This document shows positions 43,625 to 51,624 of a stretch of DNA of 64,000 nucleotides, piece after piece. The stretch is from an uncultured Bacilli bacterium. GTDB taxonomy: Bacteria; Bacillota_I; Bacilli_A; RF39; UBA660. Every line of letters begins with the position of its first letter. Positions within the stretch are counted from its first letter, which is position 1. The notes under the pieces were generated by a model that saw only the letters and a program-made list of their open reading frames with translations, was not told the DNA's origin and searched no databases. The stretch lies in contig CAKOLI010000001.1 of the NCBI GenBank assembly GCA_934096265.1, positions 1 to 64,000 of the forward strand, read 5' to 3'. The position numbers and the translations under genes are program-made.

Positions 43625-43945
43625 CTATTTCCTCTTTTCTATATAATCATTAACCTTAACATTAAAAAAATAATCAGGAGGCATCTCATAAACATTATAA
43701 CATCCTTTTTTTATAACAATTTTACCTCTACCTAAACAATTATTCACATATAATATCTTATCACTCTTATCTGTCATAATAACCTGAATATCTTGCCTAC
43801 AAAAAAAAGTATGAATACTATTACATCTATCAAACCAAAGAGCATAATCTATTTTCTTTCGTCTAAACATAATACCCATAAACCTTTTTATAAAAGTATT
43901 TTGCTTAACAACCACAATTTCCTTATCTTTATATACAATCTTCAT
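43625..43945 (-). CDS. DUF192-family protein
   Basis: This 106-residue protein has the DUF192 core: RFMGIMFRR near the N-terminus, then CNSIHTFFCRQDIQVIMTDK, where most members have SIHTFFMRFPIDVVF. Several DUF192 proteins are secreted in other phyla, but no signal peptide is visible here. The role is unknown. It is co-transcribed with gpsA, and a weak ribosome-binding site precedes the ATG. Confidence 0.75.
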   Translation of the reverse strand: MKIVYKDKEIVVVKQNTFIKRFMGIMFRRKKIDYALWFDRCNSIHTFFCRQDIQVIMTDKSDKILYVNNCLGRGKIVIKKGCYNVYEMPPDYFFNVKVNDYIEKRK

Positions 43946-44030
43946 CTTTAGCCACCATATATAAATTATACACTATATATAAAAAAATTAATAGATATAA
44001 TCAAAAAACTTTATTTTTAATCTAAAAACA

Positions 44031-44039
44031 TGTTACAAT
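44031..44039 (+). promoter_or_regulatory. Extended -10 element of the CmpB-like gene
   Basis: TGTTACAAT lies 18 bases upstream of the ATG. No convincing -35 is present. Confidence 0.4.
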
Positions 44040-44057
44040 ACTAAAAAGAGGTGTTTT

Positions 44058-44759
44058 ATGATAAAAGATATAAGAGTAATATTTTTACTATTTATAGTTT
44101 ATTCCTTTATAGGATGGTCATTAGAAGTTATATGTAAATTAATAACTAAACATAAATTTATCAACAGAGGCTTCCTTATAGGTCCATATTGTCCAATCTA
44201 TGGAGTAGGATGTATCCTAATTATTACCTTCCTATCTAAATATAAAAATGACTTTATAACATTATTCTTTATGTCTATTGTTATATGTTCTATCCTAGAA
44301 TATCTAACTAGTTATTTCATGGAAAAAATATTCGGAGCTAGATGGTGGGATTATTCAAATAAAAAATTCAATCTAAATGGGCGTATATGCTTAGAAACTA
44401 TGATTCCCTTTGGCATCCTAGGAAGCATCATGGTCTATATTCTAAATCCCTTTATTGAAAGTTATATTCTAAAAATACCTAATGATATTATGACTCCATT
44501 ATTCGTGATAATACTATCTATATTTATAATAGATATAATAATTAGTATATCCATTATAACTAGCTTCAAAAACACCATAAAAACTATTCAAAAAGACGCT
44601 ACCGAAGAAATAACTAAAAAAGTAAAAGAAATAATCCTAAAAAGAAGTATCTTTCATAGAAGACTAATAAATGCCTTCCCAGATATTCAAAATAAAAAAG
44701 AAAGATTACAATCATTAGAAAATAAAATAAAACAAAAAATAAATAATATAAAATATTAA
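44058..44759 (+). CDS. CmpB-type putative ABC-transporter membrane protein (PF06541-like)
   Basis: This 233-residue protein has five to six membrane helices. Its signature begins FIVYSFIGWSLEVICK and INRGFLIGPYCPIYGVG, then EYLTSYFMEKIFGARWWDYS and LNGRICLETMIPFGILG. This matches a family annotated as putative ABC-transporter type IV, widespread in Firmicutes with unknown role. The C-terminal 60 residues are charged and probably coiled. GAGGTGTTTT precedes the ATG, and no ATPase gene is adjacent. Confidence 0.75.
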   Translation: MIKDIRVIFLLFIVYSFIGWSLEVICKLITKHKFINRGFLIGPYCPIYGVGCILIITFLSKYKNDFITLFFMSIVICSILEYLTSYFMEKIFGARWWDYSNKKFNLNGRICLETMIPFGILGSIMVYILNPFIESYILKIPNDIMTPLFVIILSIFIIDIIISISIITSFKNTIKTIQKDATEEITKKVKEIILKRSIFHRRLINAFPDIQNKKERLQSLENKIKQKINNIKY

Positions 44760-44774
44760 AATATAACCAAAAAG

Positions 44775-44796
44775 AAAAAGAAATTTCTTTTTTTTT
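44775..44796 (+). terminator. Weak terminator after the CmpB-like gene
   Basis: AAAAAGAAA (44775-44783) is followed at once by its complement TTTCTTTTT, with more T beyond. The stem is purely AT-rich, so efficiency is uncertain. Confidence 0.5.
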
Positions 44797-44841
44797 CGCT
44801 AATATATATATGAAGGGCAAAATAGAAAGGCAAAGGTGAAT

Positions 44842-45570
44842 ATGAAATATATAAGAAAACACATAAAAATAATAACAACAATTTTAATAATAATTTTATC
44901 CATAACATACATTTTCTTTAAATTAAAACTAAACAAAAATAGTTATATCAATCTACCTACTTATAATGAGTATCCAACATTAAAAGAAGAGGTAAATACC
45001 AAAGATATAGATAAAGAAATAGAAGAACAAGTAACAAGTACTAAAGAAGAAAAAACTATTATCAAAGTAGATGTAAAAGGAGAAGTAAAAAAACCAAATG
45101 TCTATGAACTAGATAGTAATAGTCGTGTTATTGATGCAATTACTAAAGCAGGAGGCCTAACTAAATATGCAGATACATCATTATTGAATTTATCAAAATA
45201 TGTAAAAGACCAAATGGTAATTATAGTATATTCTAAAAAAGAAGTAGAAAACATGCAAAAAGATAATGTAGTAATTAAAGAAGTAGTAAAAGAAATAGAA
45301 AAAGAATGTGACTGTAACAACATTACTAATGATGCCATTATCAAAGAAGATAATGAAAATAAAAATGAAGAAGAATCAACCTTAATTAATTTAAATACCT
45401 GTACCAAAGAACAATTAGAAACAGTAAAAGGACTAGGAGAGAGTAAAGCAAATGCTATCATAGCCTATCAAAAAGAAAAAGGTTTTACTAAAATAGAAGA
45501 TTTACTAGAAGTAAAAGGCATAGGACAAGCTCTATATGAAAAAATTAAGGACTATTTTACGATTAAATGA
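44842..45570 (+). CDS. comEA: Competence protein ComEA, membrane DNA receptor
   Basis: ComEA (242 residues) is anchored by an N-terminal helix (about 10-30) and binds transforming DNA outside the membrane. The first domain (about 68-135) is SLBB-like (VDVKGEVKKPNVYEL, ITKAGGLTKYAD). An acidic, Asn-rich spacer follows. The C-terminal pair of helix-hairpin-helix motifs reads INLNTCTKEQLETVKGLGESKA and VKGIGQALYEKIKDYF in parts. ATG 44842 follows AAAGGTGA; a GTG six bases earlier is inside that site. The comEC start overlaps its 3' end. Confidence 0.92.
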   Translation: MKYIRKHIKIITTILIIILSITYIFFKLKLNKNSYINLPTYNEYPTLKEEVNTKDIDKEIEEQVTSTKEEKTIIKVDVKGEVKKPNVYELDSNSRVIDAITKAGGLTKYADTSLLNLSKYVKDQMVIIVYSKKEVENMQKDNVVIKEVVKEIEKECDCNNITNDAIIKEDNENKNEEESTLINLNTCTKEQLETVKGLGESKANAIIAYQKEKGFTKIEDLLEVKGIGQALYEKIKDYFTIK

Positions 45571-47596
45571 AAAATATTTAAAATATCTTGCCCTTCTTCT
45601 TGTTATTTTAAGTATTATAAATATTAAAATATTTCCATACAAAACAAAGTATAGCCCTAATGAAACAAACTTTACTGGCATAATTACTAATATAAAACTA
45701 AAAGAAAATAAAATAATGATAACTATAAAAGCTAAAGAAAAACTAATCATCAATTACTACCAAAAAGATTATTTAAATATATATAACATAATAGAAATAG
45801 GAGATACAATAAATGTAGAAGGAGTACTAACTATTCCAAATAAAAACACTATTCCCTCTACATTCAATTATAAAAAATATTTATCTAATCAAAAAATATA
45901 CTATCTAGTTAAAGCTAACTCTATAACAAAAATAAAAAACAACACTAACCTTATATATCATATTAGAACTAATTTAAATAACCATATAGATACATCATTA
46001 AAAAGAAGTAGTGCATATATAAAAACCTTCGTTTTAGGTACTAAAGATAGCATAGAAGAAGAAATACTAAGTACATATCAAACAAACGGAGTATCACACT
46101 TATTATCTATCTCTGGTATGCACTTAACCATCCTAATAGGAACAATATTTAAAATCCTAAAAAAAATAACACATAACATTGTATCTAGTTATTTAGTATG
46201 CATAATATTAACATTTATATATATGTTCTTCTTAGGATTTACCCCTTCCATCTTAAGAAGTGGCATCATGTACATTTTACTATGCCTAAATAAAGTATAT
46301 AACTTCAAATTAAAATCCATAAACCTAATGTATCTAACATTAATAATAATATTACTAATAAACCATTATTACATCACTAACTTAGGTTTTCAATTATCCT
46401 ATTTAATCAGCTATTTCCTAATAATAACTTCTAAACTAACATCAAAAACAAGTAATTACTTTATTAAAATACTAATAACATCTATAATCTCGTTTATAGT
46501 AAGTTTCCCCATAATTATCTATAACTTTTACGAAGTAAACTTAATAGGCATTATTCTAAATCTAATATTTATTCCTATAGTTAGTTACCTAATTTTACCC
46601 ATATCCTTCTTTAGCTTAATATTTACTAAACTAGACTATATTTTAATATTCATAATCAACATTATAGAAAAAATATCTATCTATACTAGTAAAATAACCA
46701 TAACTAAATTAATATTTCCAAAACCATCACTAATACTAATGATTACATATTATTTTCTACTAATATTATCTGCTTATAAGCCCAAAATAATGTATATATT
46801 TTTAATTATAAGTATCTATCACTATAACAAAGAATTAATAAATAACAATATGCAAATTACATTCTTAGATGTATCACAAGGAGATAGTATATTAATAAGT
46901 TATTCCCATAATAAATATAATATTTTAATAGATACAGGTGGCATCTCTAACTATGAAGTAACTAAAAATACTATAACTTATTTAAAAGCAAGAGGAATAA
47001 GAAAATTAGATTACCTAATATTAACACATGGCGATTATGACCACATAGGAAGTAGCATATATTTAATAAATAACTACAAAGTAAATACAGTAATATTTAA
47101 CTGTGGTACTTATAATAATTTAGAAACAAAACTAATCAACACAATAGAAAGTAAGAACATAAAATATACCTCATGTATTAAAGAATTAAATATTGATAAT
47201 AACAAGTTATATTTTCTTCAAACGAAAAAATATGACAATGAAAATGATAATTCAAATGTTATTTATACAGAGCTTAATGGTTATAAGTTCATGTTTATGG
47301 CAGATGCAGGAGTAGAGAAAGAAAAAGATATATTAGATAAATATAATATATCTGATATAGATGTATTAAAAGTAGGACATCATGGAAGTAAGACAAGTAG
47401 TAGTAAAGGGTTTATAGATGAAATAGATCCTAAATATGGGGTTATTAGTGTTGGAAAAAGCAATAGATATGGTCACCCAAATAAAGAAGTATTAAATAAT
47501 TTATATAATTCAAAAATATATAGAACAGATCAAGATGGCAGTATTATGTTTAAGATAAAAAACAATAAATTAAAAATTGAGACATGTAGTCCATAG
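45536..47596 (+). CDS. comEC: Competence protein ComEC, DNA-uptake channel
   Basis: ComEC (686 residues) forms the inner-membrane channel for single-stranded DNA. The N-terminal DUF4131/OB-like part (about 40-130) is followed by the competence domain with HLLSISGMHLTIL and LGFTPSILRSGIMYIL and about nine helices. The C-terminal metallo-beta-lactamase domain has FLDVSQGDSILI, LTHGDYDHIGS near 497-507, and KVGHHGSKTSSS. The protein appears complete. The DNA for the last 190 residues is partly duplicated about 2.15 kb downstream, and the very end (SKIYRTDQDGSI) differs from that copy. Confidence 0.93.
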   Translation: MKKLRTILRLNEKYLKYLALLLVILSIINIKIFPYKTKYSPNETNFTGIITNIKLKENKIMITIKAKEKLIINYYQKDYLNIYNIIEIGDTINVEGVLTIPNKNTIPSTFNYKKYLSNQKIYYLVKANSITKIKNNTNLIYHIRTNLNNHIDTSLKRSSAYIKTFVLGTKDSIEEEILSTYQTNGVSHLLSISGMHLTILIGTIFKILKKITHNIVSSYLVCIILTFIYMFFLGFTPSILRSGIMYILLCLNKVYNFKLKSINLMYLTLIIILLINHYYITNLGFQLSYLISYFLIITSKLTSKTSNYFIKILITSIISFIVSFPIIIYNFYEVNLIGIILNLIFIPIVSYLILPISFFSLIFTKLDYILIFIINIIEKISIYTSKITITKLIFPKPSLILMITYYFLLILSAYKPKIMYIFLIISIYHYNKELINNNMQITFLDVSQGDSILISYSHNKYNILIDTGGISNYEVTKNTITYLKARGIRKLDYLILTHGDYDHIGSSIYLINNYKVNTVIFNCGTYNNLETKLINTIESKNIKYTSCIKELNIDNNKLYFLQTKKYDNENDNSNVIYTELNGYKFMFMADAGVEKEKDILDKYNISDIDVLKVGHHGSKTSSSKGFIDEIDPKYGVISVGKSNRYGHPNKEVLNNLYNSKIYRTDQDGSIMFKIKNNKLKIETCSP
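47026..47195 (+). repeat. Direct repeat copy A inside comEC
   Basis: This near-identical segment, starting ACATGG(C/A)GATTATGACCACA, recurs at 49179-49347. Only a few substitutions and one missing A separate the copies by eye. Beyond it the two copies remain homologous but clearly diverged to the comEC stop. Confidence 0.9.
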
Positions 47597-47609
47597 AAAG
47601 AAGTAAGAT

Positions 47610-48497
47610 ATGAACTATTACAACGAGATAAAAAATAAGTTAATAGATAATGAAGTTTATTCAAAGGTAAAGGACTATTCGAAAGAAAGACATAAAGTTA
47701 TTACATATTTTGAAATAGGGAGATTATTAACTGAGGCAAGAGGAAAATATGGAAATAATGTTATAGATGAATACTCTCAAAAATTAGTTGTTAAAGTTGG
47801 TAAAAAATATAATAGAAGAACATTATATAGAATGAAACAATTATACAATATATTTAGTAATGAAAAAGTGTCTACAATGTGGACACAATTGACATGGAGT
47901 CATTTAAGATTATTATTCAGTTTAGAAACTGATTCTATGAATTATTATATTAAAGATATAATAAATAAAAATTTATCAGTTAGAGAATTAGAATTTAAGA
48001 TTAAATCTAATGAATATGAAAGAATACCTATTGAAACTAAAAACAAATTAATACTTGATGATGAAATTGAAACAACAGATTTAGTCCCCAATCACATATT
48101 AATTAGAAATAAGAATAATATTGATATAGCCACTGAAAAAGCGTTACATAATTTAATATTAGAAGATATAGAATCATTTATGAAAGAACTCTGTAATTCA
48201 TTTGCTTTTATGGGTAGTGAATATAAAATTAAAATAGGTGATAGAAATCATTATATAGATTTGTTATTATTTAATGTAAAATTTAATTGTTATGTAGTAA
48301 CCGAATTAAAAGTAACAGAATTTAAAGTTGAATATATATCACAAGTTCAAAAATACATAAATTAAATAGATAAACATATAAAAGAAATAAGTAACAATAA
48401 TACCATGGGAATATTAATATGTAAAAGAGAAAATAGATTTGTAATAGAATATTGCTCTGATGAGAGAATTGCTATTAGAGAATATGAATTAGTATGA
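47610..48497 (+). pseudogene. DUF1016 (YhcG-type) nuclease gene, split by an in-frame TAA
   Basis: The open frame to 48365 encodes 251 residues. The N-terminal DUF1016 helical domain includes EIGRLLTEARGKYGNNVIDEYS and TWSHLRLLFSLE. The PD-(D/E)xK-like nuclease core has Asp217 and Glu232-Leu-Lys234 (TELKVTEF). After TAA at 48363-48365 the same frame continues for 43 codons: IDKHIKEISNNN, MGILICKREN, IEYCSDERI and a TGA at 48495-48497. Family members read YVNYIDKHIK.. through this point, so a TAT-to-TAA change is the likely lesion. The catalytic part is retained, so a truncated product could still be made. It starts 13 bases after the comEC stop. Confidence 0.82.
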
Positions 48498-48524
48498 TAT
48501 AATATAGATACTGGAAGGTGTTAT

Positions 48525-49094
48525 ATGAAAATTGAAGAGTTAAAAGAATTAAAAGAAAAAGTAGAACAATTAATAAAAAAAAGAAATGAAGTATTAGAGA
48601 TTCAAGAAGAAATAAAAAAATTAGAAGAAACAGATGAAATTAAAAAATATTTAAATTTATTAAATTTATTCCAAGAAAAAACAACAGGAAGAAATACTGG
48701 AATTGAAAAATTTACTAACAAAAAAATTATTGATATTGCAGTAAGTAATACAACAATAACTCCTGATGAGGAAATGTATGTATATATAGGAACGTATAAG
48801 TATAATAATGAAATTGACATTGTTCATGGCTCTTGTGATATTTTAGTAAATAGGAATGACCATAAAGCAAATTATGTTTTATATCAAAACTTAGAAGCTA
48901 AATATTATGAAACTGTTCAAATTCCATATACAAAAGCTGACGAATTTGAGTCTACTCATAAAATAATATTTCCACAAAACGTTGCAAGTAAACAAAGATA
49001 TTTTTATGATTTACAATCTGAATATTTTGAAACAATGGTTTTTGAATCTCCTGAAAAAGCAAAAGAGAAAGTTAATAGATTAATAAGAAAATAG
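48525..49094 (+). CDS. Unknown 189-residue protein with an N-terminal coiled coil
   Basis: The first 45 residues (EELKELKEKVEQLIKKRNEV and on) form a charged coiled coil. The rest is a mixed-fold domain with MYVYIGTYKYNNEID, HGSCDILVNRND and a repeated Y-x-x-L-x-x-x-Y-x-E pattern (YQNLEAKYYETV; YDLQSEYFETM). I do not recognise the family. GGAAGGTG precedes the ATG, and TATAAT (48498-48503) may be its own -10. It lies between the two comEC-end/DUF1016 modules and is intact, unlike its neighbours. Confidence 0.72.
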   Translation: MKIEELKELKEKVEQLIKKRNEVLEIQEEIKKLEETDEIKKYLNLLNLFQEKTTGRNTGIEKFTNKKIIDIAVSNTTITPDEEMYVYIGTYKYNNEIDIVHGSCDILVNRNDHKANYVLYQNLEAKYYETVQIPYTKADEFESTHKIIFPQNVASKQRYFYDLQSEYFETMVFESPEKAKEKVNRLIRK

Positions 49095-49178
49095 TATTAG
49101 TAAATTGAGGCTTAGAAATATGTCTCTTTTATATAACATTATATTTGATTAAATTCGTATGCATAAACATATGCCACC

Positions 49179-49347
49179 ACATGGAGATTATGACCACATA
49201 GGAAGTAGCATATATTTAATAAATAACTACAAAGTAAATACAGTAATATTTAACTGTGGTACTTATAATAATTTAGAAACAAAACTAATCAACACAATAG
49301 AAAGCAAGAACATAAATATACCTCACGTATTAAAGAATTAAATATAG
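49179..49347 (+). repeat. Direct repeat copy B (comEC segment)
   Basis: This is the second copy of the segment at 47026-47195. The homology begins abruptly at ACATGG in unrelated upstream sequence. Confidence 0.9.
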
Positions 49348-49748
49348 ATAAATATAAATTATATTTTCTAAATACTAAAGAATACAATAATGAAAATGAT
49401 AATAGTAGTGTTATCTATCTAAACTATAACAATCATAAATTTCTTTTAATGGCAGATGCAGGAGTAGAAAAAGAAAAAAATATAATAGAAAAATATAATT
49501 TAAAAGATATAGATTTTCTTAAAGTAGGCCATCATGGCTCGAATACATCGTCTAGCAAAGAATTTATAGATATTATAAATCCTAAATATAGTTTAATTAG
49601 TGTTGGAAAAAGCAATAGATATGGTCACCCTGAAAATAGCGTATTAAATATATTAAAAAATAGTAAAATCTATAGAACAGATATAGATGGAAGTATAGAA
49701 ATCAAATTAAATAAAATTAAATATAAAATTAATAATTGTAGCCCATAG
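49179..49748 (+). pseudogene. Truncated second copy of the comEC 3' end, frameshifted
   Basis: It encodes the lactamase-like end of ComEC from HGDYDHIGSSIYL to IYRTDIDGSIEIK..NNCSP. There is no start or upstream membrane part. One A is missing from a run (near 49316) relative to copy A, which shifts the frame between the HGDYDHIGS part and the MADAGVEKEK part. The final 100 codons are open. The last third differs from copy A at many residues (for example NSVLNILKNSKIY against KEVLNNLYNSKIY), so the two ends come from diverged alleles rather than a recent clean duplication. Confidence 0.85.
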
Positions 49749-49757
49749 GAAGGAAAA

Positions 49758-50508
49758 ATGAATATTTGTACAACGATATAAAATATTAGTAGAGGAAAGT
49801 AAAAATAAAGTATATAAAACAGTTAATACAGAAATGATAACTCTATATTGGAGCATCGGTAAATCAATTATTGAAAAACAAGGTGGGGATGTAAGAGAAC
49901 TTCAAAGACAAAGAACTACTTTGTTATATGAAAGAATAGCTTATTCAAAAGATAAAGAAAAGTTATTAGAATTGTCAAATAGAGGTCATAAATTTAATGA
50001 ACCAAAAGATTTAATTAAAGATCCGTTTGTTTTAGAATTTTTAGATATAAAAGAAAATAATAATTATTTAGAATCAGATTTAGAAATAAACATTTTAAAC
50101 CACTTAAAAGAATTTTTATTAGAATTAGGAAAAGGTTTTACATATGTAGGAAATCAAATAAGAATAACTTTGAATACGGAGCACTATTATCCTGATTTAG
50201 TATTTTATAATAGACTATTAAAGTGTTTTGTAATTATTGATTTAAAAATAGGCAAAGTATCTCATAAGGATATAGGCCAAATGCAGATGTATGTTAATTA
50301 TTATGATAGACAGATTAAATCAGATAATGAGAACAAAACGATTGGTATATTACTTTCAATAGATAAAAATGAGACTGTAGTTAAATATCCATTACCTGAA
50401 AATAATAAAATAATAGTTTCATCAGAATTTAGACTAACAATTCCAACAGAACAAGAATTTATTAATGTAATAGAAAACGAAAAGAAAAATCTAAAATTAA
50501 TAACTTAA
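49758..50508 (+). pseudogene. Second DUF1016 nuclease gene, degraded
   Basis: The 224-codon open part starts at 49834. Just upstream the expected N-terminus is found in pieces: YNDIK in one frame, then ILVEESKNKVYKTVNTEM in the reading frame of the main ORF. After SIGKSIIEKQGG the usual DUF1016 middle domain (about 80 residues) is missing and the sequence jumps to DVRELQRQRTTLLYERIAY. The nuclease domain is complete: YYPDLVFYN, IIDLKIGK (Asp-x-Lys instead of the usual Glu-x-Lys), IGQMQMYVNYYD and SSEFRLTIPTEQEF. It begins nine bases after the comEC copy B stop, repeating the layout of the first module. Confidence 0.8.
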
Positions 50509-50805
50509 AATATTGATAATCAGATACAAGATTTACTTTTATATAATATATTTATACATATTTACATATAATAATAAAGTATTAACTAAAAAAATAAAAA
50601 ATCATATAATTTATACACCACATAATATAATATACATATAATATAACAAAGCCACATACACATAAGTATGTGTTTATATAGATAGGAAGCTCTTACATAT
50701 ACAGTGCTTCCTTTAATTTACATATTAATTATTTATAAAAAAAATAAAAATATTCTTTAATAAATAATTACATTCATGTTATACTAATAGTAGGAGAGTG
50801 ATAAC
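50509..50805. other. AT-rich intergenic region with two hairpins
   Basis: No gene is visible. ACACATA (50658-50664) faces TATGTGT (50667-50673). AGGAAGC (50684-50690) pairs with GCTTCCT (50706-50712) across a 15-base loop, followed by a weak T-stretch. They could end the upstream transcript. TGTTATACT (50777-50785) is the likely -10 of the next gene. Confidence 0.5.
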
Positions 50806-51507
50806 ATGAAACAAAATAATAAAAAAATGAAAATAATACTATATACCTTAACTATTATATTAGTACTAACAGTAGGAGTTTGCTCTTACCTAGTAGTAAC
50901 AGATATTATAAAAACTAAGAAAAAGCAAGAATTACTAGAAAAAAACACCGTATATTTTAAAGAAATACCTAAAGAATGTGTAATTCAAACAAACGATATA
51001 ACGGGAATTAAACCTCTATCTAATTGTCAAATAACTGACTATACAGTAAACAATTATGAAATAGATAATAAAAAAGTAACATTAAACATCACATATAATA
51101 AGAAAGATGACAAAACAATAACTTATATTACCATAGGAGGCAAAAAAATAATTTCTAGCATATTAGACACTGATAATTCCAAGCAAGAAACAATAAGATT
51201 ACAAGTTCTAAATGACAAGATGATCTATGCCTATTCAAACACCCTAGATCAAATAGGAACATCAGACATCGTAATATTCAATTCAGATGGAGAAATACTT
51301 GTAGAAGCCCAAGCGGTACTTCTAACAAAAAAAGATGACATAGTAGAATTACATAAATATAATTTTGCAGATATAGGTATATGTGATAATAAAGAATATG
51401 AAAATAAAATAGCAGATGTCGTAACCAAATACAAAATAGAAGATAACAAGCTAACCAAACTATATGCAGACAACATAACGTGTAAAAATATGAAAGGAAT
51501 GGAATAA
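50806..51507 (+). CDS. Membrane-anchored protein of unknown function
   Basis: This 233-residue protein has a basic N-terminus (KQNNKKMK) and one hydrophobic helix (about 9-32), then an extracellular domain without recognised motifs. It includes KECVIQTNDITGI, LSNCQITDY, IGICDNKEY and DNITCKNMKG, so four Cys could form disulphides outside the cell. GAGAGTGATAAC precedes the ATG. It has its own extended -10 and a terminator. Codon use is like the core genes. Confidence 0.72.
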   Translation: MKQNNKKMKIILYTLTIILVLTVGVCSYLVVTDIIKTKKKQELLEKNTVYFKEIPKECVIQTNDITGIKPLSNCQITDYTVNNYEIDNKKVTLNITYNKKDDKTITYITIGGKKIISSILDTDNSKQETIRLQVLNDKMIYAYSNTLDQIGTSDIVIFNSDGEILVEAQAVLLTKKDDIVELHKYNFADIGICDNKEYENKIADVVTKYKIEDNKLTKLYADNITCKNMKGME

Positions 51508-51523
51508 TCTCCATTTCTTTTTT
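51493..51523 (+). terminator. Terminator after the membrane-anchored unknown
   Basis: AAAGGAATGGA (51493-51503) pairs with TCCATTTCTTT (51510-51520) with one wobble and a six-base loop, then T-run. The stop codon is in the loop. Confidence 0.85.
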
Positions 51524-51591
51524 AAAACATAAAACTTTTAAATCAAAAGTGTCAAAGATGGGAACTTCTTTTAGTAATCTACTCATTATTA

Positions 51592-51600
51592 TGTTATACT
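51592..51600 (+). promoter_or_regulatory. Extended -10 promoter of polC
   Basis: TGTTATACT lies 25 bases before the chosen ATG, with no clear -35. Confidence 0.5.
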
Positions 51601-51624
51601 AAATATATGCGGGTAGGTGATAAT

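Noticed and set aside
48363..48365. Stop-codon recoding in the first DUF1016 gene
   Set aside because: The codon is TAA, which is not a known Sec or Pyl codon, and the neighbouring modules are also damaged; a nonsense mutation is simpler.
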